Of a stretch of DNA of 51,222 nucleotides, positions 34,373 through 44,018 are shown piece by piece. The stretch spans positions 1-51,222 of the forward strand of contig NZ_AAXW01000036.1 of the NCBI RefSeq assembly GCF_000169335.1, in the 5' to 3' direction. The stretch comes from Crocosphaera chwakensis CCY0110 (GTDB lineage: Bacteria > Cyanobacteriota > Cyanobacteriia > Cyanobacteriales > Microcystaceae). Position 1 is the first letter of the stretch; each line of letters opens with the position of its first letter. The notes beneath the pieces are model-generated. The model was not told the DNA's origin. It did no database searches and saw only the letters and a list, made by a program, of their open reading frames with translations. A program made the position numbers and the translations under genes.

Positions 34373-35257
34373 TTAAACGCCAAATAACTGAGAAATAGCT
34401 TGTTGAGGATCAGGCTGTTTTACTAAAGATTCTCCAATCAATACAGCATTTGCTCCCGCATCTTTAACAGTTTGTAAATCTTGGGGGGTATGAATACCTG
34501 ATTCGCTTACAACGTGAATTCCAAGCTCTTTTATTTTATCTTCACGAGCTTCTAATAGTTGCTGAGTCGTTTTTAAACTGACTTCAAAAGTTTCTAAATT
34601 ACGGTTATTAATACCAATTAAAGAAACCCCTTCAATGGCTAAAACCCGATCCATTTCTTCTAAGGAATGAACTTCAACTAAAGGAGTCATCCCCAAAGCA
34701 CGAATAATTTTGATGAAATATTGTAAGTCTGAATCTTTGAGAATAGCAGCAATCAAAAGAATCGCATCGGCCCCTTTAACCCTTGCTAAATAAACTTGAT
34801 AAGGATAAATAATAAACTCTTTGCACAATAGGGGAATATCTACTGCTTGACGGACTAACGCTAAATTATCAAAACTGCCTTGGAAAAATTTACTATCGGT
34901 TAGTACCGATAAACAACTTGCTCCTCCGTTAACATAAGCTTGGGCAATAGCTACCGGATCAAAATCTTCTCGAATCACTCCCTTAGACGGAGAGGCTTTT
35001 TTGACTTCTGCAATTAAAGCCGGTTGGGTTTTTCCTTGAGCAATGGCCCCTAAAAAATCTTTAGCTGGTGACGCATTTCTCTCTTGTTTTCGTAAGTCTA
35101 ACAAAGAAAGGCGATCGCGCATTCGTTCAATTTCTTTTTCTTTGTGCCAAACGATTTCTTCTAGGATATGTTGGGCTTGTCCATTGGGGTCGGGAACTTG
35201 GTAACGTAAAATATCGACTTCTACTGCAGGATTGGGGGGTCGTCTTCTGATTTGCAT
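34373..35257 (-). CDS. trpC: Indole-3-glycerol phosphate synthase
   Basis: Converts 1-(o-carboxyphenylamino)-1-deoxyribulose 5-phosphate to indole-3-glycerol phosphate in tryptophan synthesis. The 294-residue protein carries the TIM-barrel motifs ALIAEVKKASPSKGVI (about 80-95), LCKEFIIYPYQVY, IGINNRNLETFEVSL, VVSESGIHTP and ANAVLIGESL. An N-terminal extension of about 30 residues is usual for cyanobacterial TrpC. No other trp genes are adjacent, as usual in cyanobacteria, where they are dispersed. Confidence 0.96.
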   Translation of the reverse strand: MQIRRRPPNPAVEVDILRYQVPDPNGQAQHILEEIVWHKEKEIERMRDRLSLLDLRKQERNASPAKDFLGAIAQGKTQPALIAEVKKASPSKGVIREDFDPVAIAQAYVNGGASCLSVLTDSKFFQGSFDNLALVRQAVDIPLLCKEFIIYPYQVYLARVKGADAILLIAAILKDSDLQYFIKIIRALGMTPLVEVHSLEEMDRVLAIEGVSLIGINNRNLETFEVSLKTTQQLLEAREDKIKELGIHVVSESGIHTPQDLQTVKDAGANAVLIGESLVKQPDPQQAISQLFGV

Positions 35258-35476
35258 TCGTTTTGTTAAGAAACTTTAAGAAATTGCTTAGGATGTTCTG
35301 TAATCTAGGATATTGTATCCATAATTCCCGTACCTTTACCAGAGTTATTAGGAAGTTTACCGTGAATCTGGTGAGGGAACCTACGGAGAATTGTGGCTAA
35401 GATAAAAAAAAAGATTTTCTATATAATCTCATAGTATCCCTAACTTTAGATTAAAGATTACGTTAATCATCAACTT

Positions 35477-35665
35477 ATGAATAGCATTAAAGAAAAAATC
35501 CAATCCATCTTGAATCAATTACCAGATGATTGTTCAATTGAAGATATCCAGTATCATTTGTATGTTCTCGAAAAAATCCGTCAAGGATTACAGGTCGCTG
35601 AACGCGAACCCATATTACAACAAGAGGAAGTCGAGGGACTACTAAGTAAATGGCTTATCGAGTGA
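35477..35665 (+). CDS. Small antitoxin-like protein of a type II toxin-antitoxin pair
   Basis: A 62-residue acidic, helical protein (IKEKIQSILNQLPDDCSIED, LEKIRQGLQVAERE, QEEVEGLLSKWL). Sequence alone does not name a family, but small size, charge and the 16-nt overlap with the RelE/ParE-type gene downstream make an antitoxin the best reading. The end pattern (EEVEGLLSKWL) is common in cyanobacterial antitoxins of RelE-like toxins. Confidence 0.78.
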   Translation: MNSIKEKIQSILNQLPDDCSIEDIQYHLYVLEKIRQGLQVAEREPILQQEEVEGLLSKWLIE

Positions 35666-35939
35666 TTTGGTCTTCTAAAGCAGTAGAAGATGTTGATTCC
35701 ATTGCGACCTATATCGCCCGTGATTCTCCTTCCTACGCTGCTGCAGTAGTACGCCAGATTTTGGATGCTACGAATCAGTTGGAGGATAATCCGTTAACAG
35801 GAGAGTTGATTACCGAAGGGGATAATACGACCTTTCGAGATCAACCGGCTTATACTTACCGTGTAATCTATCAAGTGAATGGTGATACGGTAAAGGTAGT
35901 GGCGGTGGTCCATACTAAACGGTTATTAGGTCTCAATGA

Positions 35940-35943
<4 letters not shown>
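35650..35943 (+). CDS. RelE/ParE-family toxin
   Basis: A 97-residue toxin-fold protein: YRVIWSSKAVEDVDSIATYI at the start, a central Pro-rich turn (LEDNPLTGELI), and YTYRVIYQVNGDTVKVVAVVH near the end. RelE relatives cut mRNA on the ribosome, and ParE relatives poison gyrase; the RelE/ParE choice cannot be made by eye. It overlaps the antitoxin upstream by 16 nt, and its stop codon overlaps the start of cpcF as ATGA, so all three are probably translated from one mRNA. Confidence 0.88.
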
Positions 35944-36605
<662 letters not shown>

Positions 36606-36632
36606 GACACTTTTACACACGATATATTAATA

Positions 36633-36776
36633 CTATTTATTCTTTTTACCATCTCCACTTGAATGAATTGGATTATGGTAAGTATTTTCAGTTTGTTCAC
36701 TAGGTAAGTGTTGTAAACAGTATCTACTGCCTTCAACACGAGTGTTTTTACAGTTGTTTTGACTACATTCTGCCAT
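36633..36776 (-). CDS. 47-residue Cys/His-rich miniprotein
   Basis: A short frame from ATG 36776 to TAG 36633. The N-terminal half holds Cys4, Cys9, Cys20 and His23 in MAECSQNNCKNTRVEGSRYC followed by LQHLP, a C-X4-C-X10-C-X2-H pattern that looks like a small zinc-binding knuckle; the second half is polar. It starts 3 nt after the stop codon of the interrupted membrane-protein gene upstream, so the two are likely in one operon. Family not recognised. Confidence 0.6.
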   Translation of the reverse strand: MAECSQNNCKNTRVEGSRYCLQHLPSEQTENTYHNPIHSSGDGKKNK

Positions 36777-36779
36777 TGT

Positions 36780-37358
36780 TTATAAATTCATAAGATTACA
36801 TATTATTATATCTATAAAAAATATTGAGGAAATTGTTACAAAAGATACGATAATTAATCCACATAATAACCAAATTTGACTACATTTTAGTTGTTGCGCT
36901 TTCAGTTCACACGCATTACTATAACTCTTAATACTAGGTTCCCAAATACTAATTTTATTTCTAATATTAATTAGAGACTGTTGAAAAATGTCTTGTTCAG
37001 TTGTTAAATCTTCTCTGTTTATAAATTTTAATGTGTCATTTGTAAGCTCTCGATAACCACTACCAATAGGAGAACTTGTAACTTCTCTAGTCAATAAAAC
37101 AGCAATAGAACAAGTAACAGATAAAGCTAAGCAAATAATAGCACCAGCTAAAAATAAATTTATTTGAGGTGGTAAACTCTTGTTTACTTCTTTAACTAAA
37201 TTGCCTGAAGCTGTGATAAAAATGCCAGATGCTACAATCGTTATCTGTGCTTTTGTGTCTAAGTTTCGGTAAAGTTCAACTAACTCTTTTTGTTCAGCTT
37301 CGTATCTTGCTAAAACTTCTTTTAATAATTCAATTTATAACTTTTCTTTTTCTGACAT
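36780..37358 (-). pseudogene. Three-helix membrane protein gene with TAA at codon 8
   Basis: The frame starts ATG at 37358 (MSEKEKL), meets TAA at 37335-37337, and then continues without interruption to 36780. The downstream part has a helix (IELLKEVLARYEAEQKELVE), then LDTKAQITIVASGIFITASG as a probable first membrane span, AGAIICLALSVTCSIAVLL as a second, a soluble section with REDLTTEQDIFQQSL, and a third span near the end (WLLCGLIIVSFVTISSIFF). The first good alternative start is TTG 37094, which would lose two spans. It may be a pseudogene, or it may be expressed by re-initiation or readthrough. The DTKA motif before a membrane helix recalls Pycsar/CBASS-type membrane effectors, but this is a weak resemblance. 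Confidence 0.7.
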
Positions 37359-37462
37359 TTTATTATTCCTATCTTTCATGTTTTAATTATAATTAGTAGT
37401 AGGGTGGGCATTGCCCACCTTACCACCTTGATATCATAGAATATATCGACATTTTTAAGACT

Positions 37463-38038
37463 ATGGTTAATTCGATACAAATTAATCTAGATATTCTTAA
37501 TCTCACAGATGAACAATTTTATTGCATCTGTGAAAATAACCGAGATTTGAGACTAGAAAAAAATGCTCAGGGAGATTTAATTATTATGCCACCAACGGGG
37601 GGAGAAACTGGTGACAGAAATTCAGAAATTAATTTTCAATTGAGACTTTGGAATAAACAATATAATCTCGGTAAAGTTTTTGATTCTTCCACAGGGTTTA
37701 AGCTTCCTAATAATGCTTATCGTTCCCCGGATGCTGCTTGGATACCCATAGAAAAATGGAATACTTTAACTTCCGAACAACGTCAAAAGTTTTTACCGTT
37801 ATCTCCTGATTTTGTCATTGAATTACGTTCTCCTAGTGATAGTTTAAAAACATTACAAGATAAGATGAAAGAATATATAGAAAATGGGACAAAATTAGGC
37901 TGGTTAATTAATCGTCAAGATAAACAGATAGAAATTTATCGACAAGGTAAAGATACAGAAATATTAGATAATCCTCAAATATTATCAGGGGAAACTATAC
38001 TGCTTAATTTTACTTTAGATTTAACATTAATTTGGTAA
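37463..38038 (+). CDS. Uma2-family (DUF820) restriction-endonuclease-fold protein
   Basis: A 191-residue protein of the same family as 11097 but of the subtype with LTDEQFYCICENNRDLRLE at the start. Nuclease-like motifs are FKLPNNAYRSPDAAWIP (about 77-93), FVIELRSPSDSLKTLQDKM and the end YIENGTKLGWLINRQDKQIE. The function of the family is unproven. It stands alone, 105 nt after the start of the divergent interrupted membrane gene. Confidence 0.9.
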   Translation: MVNSIQINLDILNLTDEQFYCICENNRDLRLEKNAQGDLIIMPPTGGETGDRNSEINFQLRLWNKQYNLGKVFDSSTGFKLPNNAYRSPDAAWIPIEKWNTLTSEQRQKFLPLSPDFVIELRSPSDSLKTLQDKMKEYIENGTKLGWLINRQDKQIEIYRQGKDTEILDNPQILSGETILLNFTLDLTLIW

Positions 38039-38188
38039 GTTAAGTAAGGTGGGCAGTGCATCGGCCTACAATTTTTAAATTGTCATTTTTTTAGATACAA
38101 TCTGTCTATAAAATTGAATATTGTCTTTTTTTAAAAAACAATTCATAATAAAAACAGTTAATCTCAACACAGAGGAGTAGTCAAAATT

Positions 38189-38890
38189 ATGATTACTATT
38201 CGTCAAAGTCAAGCCAGAGGTAACGCCAATTTTGGTTGGCTTGATAGTAAGCATACTTTTTCTTTTGGTAGCTACTACGACCCAAAACACATGGGATTTC
38301 GTCATTTACGGGTAATTAATGAAGATAAAATCGAACCAAGTGGAGGGTTTCCTACTCATGGTCATAGAGACATGGAAATTATCACCTATGTTTTAGATGG
38401 CGCATTAGAACATAAAGATAGTATGGGTAACGGTTCAATTATTCGTCCAGGAGATGTACAACGGATGTCTGCTGGAACAGGTGTTACTCATAGCGAGTTT
38501 AATGCTTCTAACACTGACTCAGTTCACTTACTGCAAATTTGGATTCTTCCTGATAAAAAAGGCATTGAACCAAGCTATGAAGAAAAACATTTTCCTTTGT
38601 CAGAAAAACAGGGAAAATTAAAATTAATTGCTTCGGGTGATGGTAAAGATAATTCTCTTCAAATTCATCAAGATGTGGATCTTTATGGCGCGGTTTTAAA
38701 AGAAGGCGATTCTTTAATTCATAGTACAAATAATAATCGTTCTCTCTGGCTACAAATTGCTAAAGGTTCAGTACAAATTAATGGTCAACATTTTAACAAT
38801 GGTGATGGTGCTGCCATTACTAAAGAGTCATTAATTGAGATTACTGCAACTAACAATCAAACTGAAATTTTGTTGTTTGATCTAGCTTAA
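38189..38890 (+). CDS. Pirin-family cupin protein (YhhW-like)
   Basis: A 233-residue bicupin. The N-terminal cupin has the metal ligands in GGFPTHGHRDMEIITYVLDG (His-x-His) and GTGVTHSEFNAS (His-x-Glu). Some bacterial pirins are quercetin 2,3-dioxygenases, and others bind regulators; the substrate here is unknown. A GAGGAG motif (38171-38176) sits 12 nt before the ATG. The nitroreductase gene follows 50 nt later, so both may belong to one redox-stress operon. Confidence 0.92.
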   Translation: MITIRQSQARGNANFGWLDSKHTFSFGSYYDPKHMGFRHLRVINEDKIEPSGGFPTHGHRDMEIITYVLDGALEHKDSMGNGSIIRPGDVQRMSAGTGVTHSEFNASNTDSVHLLQIWILPDKKGIEPSYEEKHFPLSEKQGKLKLIASGDGKDNSLQIHQDVDLYGAVLKEGDSLIHSTNNNRSLWLQIAKGSVQINGQHFNNGDGAAITKESLIEITATNNQTEILLFDLA

Positions 38891-38940
38891 CCTGTCAGAA
38901 TAAATAAGGCTTCATTTTAAAGTAATTAAGAGGATTTTTC

Positions 38941-39546
38941 ATGGATACTTTCAAGGCAATTTATGAACGCCGTTCTGTTAAAGGATATGATCCTAATCAT
39001 AAAATAACCCCTGAAGAAGAACGCAAACTGCTTGAGGCAACTATTCAATCTCCCTCCAGTTTTAATATTCAACATTGGCGTTTTGTGATTCTTAGAGATC
39101 CAAAATTACGACAACAAATCCGTAAAGAATTTGGTAATGATCAAGCGCAAATGACCGACGCTTCTTTACTCATTTTATTTACAGCAGATATGAAAGCGTG
39201 GAAAAAAGAACCCCAACGTTATTGGCAAAATGCACCGCAGGAAGTGGCTGATTTATTAGTGGGTTGGATGGGCCCATTTTATCAAGATAGACAATGGTTA
39301 CAAAGAGATGAAGCACAGCGATCAATAGGTATTGCAATGCAAACTTTAATGTTAGCAGCTAAAGCAATGGGTTATGATTCTTGTCCAATGATTGGTTTTG
39401 ATATTGAGCAAGTTTCTAAACTTATTAACTTACCCGATGATTATGCAATGGGTCCAATGGTTGCTATTGGTAAAAAGGTTAAAGAACCTTGGTCTAAACC
39501 AGGACAAATACCTTTGAATGAGTTGGTCATTGAAAATAAATTTTAA
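38941..39546 (+). CDS. Nitroreductase-family flavoprotein
   Basis: A 201-residue FMN-dependent oxidoreductase. Typical features are FKAIYERRSVKGYDPNHKIT at the start, SPSSFNIQHWRFVI (about 37-50, FMN phosphate region), and SIGIAMQTLMLAAKAMGYDS with MIGFDIEQVSKL in the second half. The natural substrate is unknown. A GAGGA motif precedes the ATG by about 8 nt. It converges with glgB. Confidence 0.92.
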   Translation: MDTFKAIYERRSVKGYDPNHKITPEEERKLLEATIQSPSSFNIQHWRFVILRDPKLRQQIRKEFGNDQAQMTDASLLILFTADMKAWKKEPQRYWQNAPQEVADLLVGWMGPFYQDRQWLQRDEAQRSIGIAMQTLMLAAKAMGYDSCPMIGFDIEQVSKLINLPDDYAMGPMVAIGKKVKEPWSKPGQIPLNELVIENKF

Positions 39547-39585
39547 GGCTTTTTTATTAAAATTTATTGCTTTAAATGAGTTTGG

Positions 39586-39675
39586 TGGACGCTACGCTCA
39601 CCTTTGCTAGTGAGAGAATCGGCGTTTGAGACTCCTGATTATAAAATTCTGAACTCTGAACGCCGAACTCTCCTT
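39586..39675. repeat. Spacer repeats between convergent genes
   Basis: The 133-nt convergent spacer holds CGCTACGC (core of the small hairpin also seen at the phnJ end), a CTCAC-loop-GTGAG stem at about 39599-39616, and heptad-like CTGAACT/CTGAACG/CCGAACT units at 39656-39671. No terminator of the usual form is seen. Confidence 0.5.
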
Positions 39676-39679
39676 GAAG

Positions 39680-42004
39680 TTACTCTTCTTCGTCGCTGTC
39701 TAACGCTTCAGTCAGGGTTACTTCTGGTACTTTAGTTGGGTCTAACTTCAGAATTAACACAGCCAAAGGAGGTAAACATAAATCCAGGGAATAAGGCTTA
39801 TTATGGAATGACCATTGATCAGCCCATTTACCCCCTAAGTTCCCCATATTACTACCACCATATTGTTTAGCATCACTGTTAAATAATTCGATGTAATATC
39901 CCGCTTCAGGAACCCCTATACGATAATGACTATGGGGTTGAGGGGTAAAGTTACATACTACCACTAACGCATCTTCGGGATCATCGCTTTGACGAACAAA
40001 AGACACCACACTATGAGAATTATCGTTACAATCAATCCAGTAAAAGCCATGATATTCAAAATCATGGGTATATAAAGCAGGTTCTTGTTTATAAAGGGCG
40101 TTAAGATCCGTAAAAAATTGTTTTAGTTGTTGATGGGGTTCATACTGTAATAAATGCCATTCTAAGTCACCCCAGACATTCCACTCACTCCACTGGCCAA
40201 ACTCCATACTCATAAACATGGTTTTTTTGCCGGGGTGAGTGTACATATAGGTAAATAAAGCCCGAACATTGGCGTATTTTTGCCATTCGTCCCCTGGCAT
40301 TTTACCCAACATATTACTCTTTCCATGCACCACCTCATCATGGGATAACGCCAGCATAAAGTTTTCGTTGTAATAGTACAACATACTAAATGTGACGTTA
40401 TTTTGATGGTATTGACGGAAAAACGGATCAATGTTGAAATAATCCAACATATCGTGCATCCAACCCATATCCCACTTCAGGTTAAACCCTAAGCCACCAT
40501 CATAAATAGGACGAGATACTTTTTCCCATTCGGTAGACTCTTCAGCAATGGAAAGAACACCTGGGAAATACTCGAATAAAACGGTATTAAATTCACGAAT
40601 AAAACTAACTGCTTCAATATGTTCGTCCCCACCATATTCGTTAGCGATCCATTCCCCTTCTTTCCGTAGATAATTACGGTATAACATTGAAGCCACTGCA
40701 TCGACCCGAATACCATCAATATGATACTTATCGAACCAAAATAGAACATTAGCCACTAAAAAGTTACGCACTTCATGACGGCCATAGTTAAAGACTAAGG
40801 TTCCCCATTCTTTGTGTTCTCCAATGCGAGGATCGGCGTGTTCATACAGATGAGTGCCATCAAAATAAGCTAACCCGTGGGAGTCTTTGGGGAAATGGCC
40901 TGGAACCCAGTCTAAAATGACACCAATGCCGTTTTCGTGGCATTTATCCACAAAATACATGAAATCTTCGGGACGGCCAAAGCGAGAAGTCGGAGAATAA
41001 AATCCGGTGACTTGATAACCCCAAGACCCGTCAAAGGGATGTTCGGCGATGGGTAATAATTCAATATGAGTGTAACCCATGTCTTTGACGTAGGGAATCA
41101 GTTTTTCTGCTAATTCATAGTAACTGAGAAACCTAGCTCCTGGGTTCCATTCTGAGACAATGACAGGATCGGCTTCTCCTCCATTAAGTAATGGCATTTT
41201 CTCGGCAGCAGAACCATGTAACCAAGATCCTAGATGAACCTCATAAACAGAAACAGGTTGTTTAAGAGGATCGCTATTGCGTCTTTTTTCTAACCATTCC
41301 TCGTCATGCCATTGATAAATATTATCGATATCGACCACAATAGAGGCGGTATTCGGTCGAACTTCCCGATAAAAGCCATAAGGATCGGATTTCTCATAGA
41401 TATGACCTTCACTATTTTTGATCTCATACTTATAGACTGTCCCTGGGTCGATGTTCGGCACAAATAGTTCCCAGATGGTATAGTTGCGTTTACGCATCTG
41501 GTGTTCTCGACCATCCCAGTTGTTAAAATCTCCGATAACAGAAACGTTTCTAGCATTAGGGGCCCACACTGCAAAATAAACCCCTTTAACTCCGTTTATT
41601 TCACCCACATGGGCCCCTAATTTTTCATAGATACGATGGTGGTTCCCTTCTGAAAATAAATAGATATCTTCGTCTGTTAAGTAGGGTGAACTGAACGCAT
41701 AGGGATCATAAATTACTTTTTCATACTCCCCTTCTTTCACTTTGAGTTGATAGTGATTGAGTTCTGGGGTTTCAATAATACATTCAAAAAAGTTGGGATG
41801 GTGAACTGAGTTCATGGGATCTTCTTTCTGTTCGGTGGGACGGATCACCCATGCTGCTTCTGCTTTTGGTAAATAAGCCCTGACTACCCATTTTTTGGTG
41901 TCTTTCCCCTCTTCTAGAAGGTGACATCCTAAAATCTCAAAGGGATCATGATGTAAGTTATAAATAATTTGATTAACTTGATCGGCGGATATAGTGGTGG
42001 TCAT
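39680..42004 (-). CDS. glgB: 1,4-alpha-glucan branching enzyme
   Basis: Makes alpha-1,6 branches in glycogen. The 774-residue protein has an N-terminal GlgB module, a CBM48 domain (GVYFAVWAPNARNVSVIGDF) and a GH13 barrel with EHPFDGSWGYQVTGFYSPTS, IRVDAVASMLY (catalytic Asp), LSIAEES (catalytic Glu) and ALSHDEVVHGK. It ends in an acidic tail. The ATG at 42004 is preferred to a TTG at 42070, since family similarity starts at ISADQVNQI. It is divergent from a GH13 amylase; a long palindrome lies in the shared spacer. Confidence 0.97.
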   Translation of the reverse strand: MTTTISADQVNQIIYNLHHDPFEILGCHLLEEGKDTKKWVVRAYLPKAEAAWVIRPTEQKEDPMNSVHHPNFFECIIETPELNHYQLKVKEGEYEKVIYDPYAFSSPYLTDEDIYLFSEGNHHRIYEKLGAHVGEINGVKGVYFAVWAPNARNVSVIGDFNNWDGREHQMRKRNYTIWELFVPNIDPGTVYKYEIKNSEGHIYEKSDPYGFYREVRPNTASIVVDIDNIYQWHDEEWLEKRRNSDPLKQPVSVYEVHLGSWLHGSAAEKMPLLNGGEADPVIVSEWNPGARFLSYYELAEKLIPYVKDMGYTHIELLPIAEHPFDGSWGYQVTGFYSPTSRFGRPEDFMYFVDKCHENGIGVILDWVPGHFPKDSHGLAYFDGTHLYEHADPRIGEHKEWGTLVFNYGRHEVRNFLVANVLFWFDKYHIDGIRVDAVASMLYRNYLRKEGEWIANEYGGDEHIEAVSFIREFNTVLFEYFPGVLSIAEESTEWEKVSRPIYDGGLGFNLKWDMGWMHDMLDYFNIDPFFRQYHQNNVTFSMLYYYNENFMLALSHDEVVHGKSNMLGKMPGDEWQKYANVRALFTYMYTHPGKKTMFMSMEFGQWSEWNVWGDLEWHLLQYEPHQQLKQFFTDLNALYKQEPALYTHDFEYHGFYWIDCNDNSHSVVSFVRQSDDPEDALVVVCNFTPQPHSHYRIGVPEAGYYIELFNSDAKQYGGSNMGNLGGKWADQWSFHNKPYSLDLCLPPLAVLILKLDPTKVPEVTLTEALDSDEEE

Positions 42005-42461
42005 GGGACTCGCTATGTTAACAAACTGAGGAAAGAGACTTTTTATATTTTGCCAGAACTGAGTAGTCAAAAGTTTCCTCGAAGGTCAAGGAAAAAAAGC
42101 TTTAGGCTAAACTTTGACTACTTTATCTGTTCTTGTGCATCTCTCTAGATTAAACTTTTAGAAAATTTACACCCCTCATATTAATATGAGGGGTTATGGT
42201 TTTTGTACTAAAAGACAATATTATGTTTTAGCTGGTTAAAAAGTAACCGAGTGGCATAAAAACATAAAGGTATGATAGCATCTTTACCCTTAGCCTCAAT
42301 CGTTCGATAAAATTAACCATTTAAAATGCTCAACAAAATGGCAAAATTATTCTGTTTGTCATCCTATACTTTAGAAAGAGATAGGGAGTTTCATTAAATA
42401 TTCTCATCTCTCCCGTGATACCATAGTTATCTGAAAATGGAAAACCATTACGAGAGATTTC
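42005..42461. other. Divergent spacer of two glycogen genes
   Basis: A 457-nt spacer without further genes. It holds a 24-nt perfect palindrome at 42171-42194 and must contain two outward promoters. CATTAC followed by GAGAG (42447-42458) precedes the amylase ATG at 42462. No other structure stands out. Confidence 0.55.
42171..42194. promoter_or_regulatory. 24-nt perfect palindrome between glgB and the amylase gene
   Basis: ACCCCTCATATT is followed directly by its exact reverse complement. It lies 167 nt from the glgB start and 268 nt from the amylase start. With no loop it is well suited to a dimeric regulator; it could also fold as a hairpin in the glgB leader. No T-run follows on the glgB strand, and the position before both genes argues against a terminator. 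Confidence 0.5.
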
Positions 42462-43922
42462 ATGGCTATTAAAACTCCCGACTGGGTGAAACACGCCGTT
42501 TTTTATCAAATTTACCCCGATTCCTTTGCGAGAAAGGTTCCACCCCATCAAAAATGGTTGTTAGATGTCCCTTTAGAAGACTGGGATGCACCCCCAACTT
42601 ATCAAGGATACAAAGGGGGAAATCTTTGGGGAGTAATGGAAAAATTAGATTATTTACAAGATTTAGGGGTTACTGCGCTCTATTTTACCCCTATTTTTCG
42701 GTCTGCGAGTAATCATGGCTATCATACTCATGATTATTATGGCATTGATCCTCTATTGGGAGATAGAGAAGCTTTTGATGTATTACTAAAAACTGCCCAC
42801 GATAAAGGGTTCAAAGTTGTGTTAGATGGGGTTTTTAACCATGCCAGTCGGGGCTTCTTCTTCTTTAACGATATCCTAGAAAATGGACCGAACTCCCCTT
42901 GGTTAGATTGGTTTAAGATCGAAGGTTGGCCTTTATCTGCCTATGATGGCGCACTTCCAGCTAATTATGTTTCTTGGATCGATTATCGTGCGTTACCTCA
43001 GTTTAACCACGATAATCCCGCCGTTAGAGAATATATTATGCAAGTAGGAGAATATTGGTTAAAACAAGGGATCGATGGTTGGCGGTTAGATGTGCCAGAC
43101 TGCGTTAAAGCAGAAGGGTTTTGGGAAGACTTTCGCGAACGAGTCAAAGGCGTTAACCCTGAAGCCTATATTGTTGGAGAAATTGCTTTTGATGCCACTC
43201 AATGGCTCGATGGAAAGCAATTTGATGGGGTAATGAATTATCCCTTTGGTCGTCTAACGGCTGGATTTATTATCGGCGATCGCGTTGATAAAGAAATCAT
43301 CCCTCATTTTTATCAGCCCTATGAAACCCTTGATGCTGCTGGATATGCACAGGGAATTGAAGAATTACTGGCCCGTCATCCCTGGGAAATTCAATTAACC
43401 CAGTTAAACTTACTTGATAGTCATGATACCCCCCGATTCTTGAGTATTGCCAACGGCGATCGCACTTCGGCTAAATTAGGGGCTTTACTATTAATGACCT
43501 TTCCTGGAACTCCTAATATTTTTTATGGGGATGAAATTGGTATTGAAGGAGGCCATGAACCTGATTGTAGAAAAGGCTTCCCCACAGAAGAAAAATGGGA
43601 CGCTGAAGCGTTGGCCTATTATAAACAATTGATCCAAATTAGGAAAAAATATACAGCTTTACGCACAGGCGATTATCATACACTTTATTCTAAAGATAAA
43701 GTCTATATTTTTGGGCGTGTTTTAGGAGAGGAAGGATTAATTATTGCTGTCAATAATGGAGAAACAAAAGCTGAAATTACTGTGTCTGAATTAGATAAAG
43801 TCCCTTCAATTAAGCAAACAAAACCCAGTAATCTCATTTATGGGGAAGGATCAACTAATTGGGATAACAAGGAGTTAAAATTAACCATTCCTGCCCGTAG
43901 TGGCTTGATATTAGCTGATTAA
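42462..43922 (+). CDS. GH13 alpha-glucan hydrolase (cyclomaltodextrinase/neopullulanase-like)
   Basis: A 486-residue glycoside hydrolase family 13 enzyme. The barrel motifs are VTALYFTPIFRSASNHGYHT, KVVLDGVFNHASRGF (motif I), GIDGWRLDVPDCV (nucleophile Asp), YIVGEIAFDA (Glu acid) and LLDSHDTPRFL (motif IV). The short length without a starch-binding domain and the lack of a signal peptide suggest a cytoplasmic maltodextrin-degrading enzyme, matching its position next to glgB. Exact specificity is not decided by sequence. Confidence 0.92.
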   Translation: MAIKTPDWVKHAVFYQIYPDSFARKVPPHQKWLLDVPLEDWDAPPTYQGYKGGNLWGVMEKLDYLQDLGVTALYFTPIFRSASNHGYHTHDYYGIDPLLGDREAFDVLLKTAHDKGFKVVLDGVFNHASRGFFFFNDILENGPNSPWLDWFKIEGWPLSAYDGALPANYVSWIDYRALPQFNHDNPAVREYIMQVGEYWLKQGIDGWRLDVPDCVKAEGFWEDFRERVKGVNPEAYIVGEIAFDATQWLDGKQFDGVMNYPFGRLTAGFIIGDRVDKEIIPHFYQPYETLDAAGYAQGIEELLARHPWEIQLTQLNLLDSHDTPRFLSIANGDRTSAKLGALLLMTFPGTPNIFYGDEIGIEGGHEPDCRKGFPTEEKWDAEALAYYKQLIQIRKKYTALRTGDYHTLYSKDKVYIFGRVLGEEGLIIAVNNGETKAEITVSELDKVPSIKQTKPSNLIYGEGSTNWDNKELKLTIPARSGLILAD

Positions 43923-43930
43923 GCTTCAAC

Positions 43931-43973
43931 AGTGAACAGTGATTCAAGTGATTCATTAGGTATCCTGTTCACT
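43931..43973. repeat. Inverted repeat after the amylase gene
   Basis: AGTGAACAG (43931-43939) and CTGTTCACT (43965-43973) form a 9-bp perfect stem. Similar CAGTGAACAGTGATT-type tracts are common cyanobacterial spacer repeats. It could stop amylase transcription, but no T-run follows. Confidence 0.55.
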
Positions 43974-44018
43974 GGTTACTGTTGACAAATAACCTTATTG
44001 ATTGACGAAAACTGACTT

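Noticed and set aside
42005..42070. Upstream TTG start for glgB
   Set aside because: The ATG at 42004 fits the usual cyanobacterial GlgB length of about 770 residues and the start of similarity.
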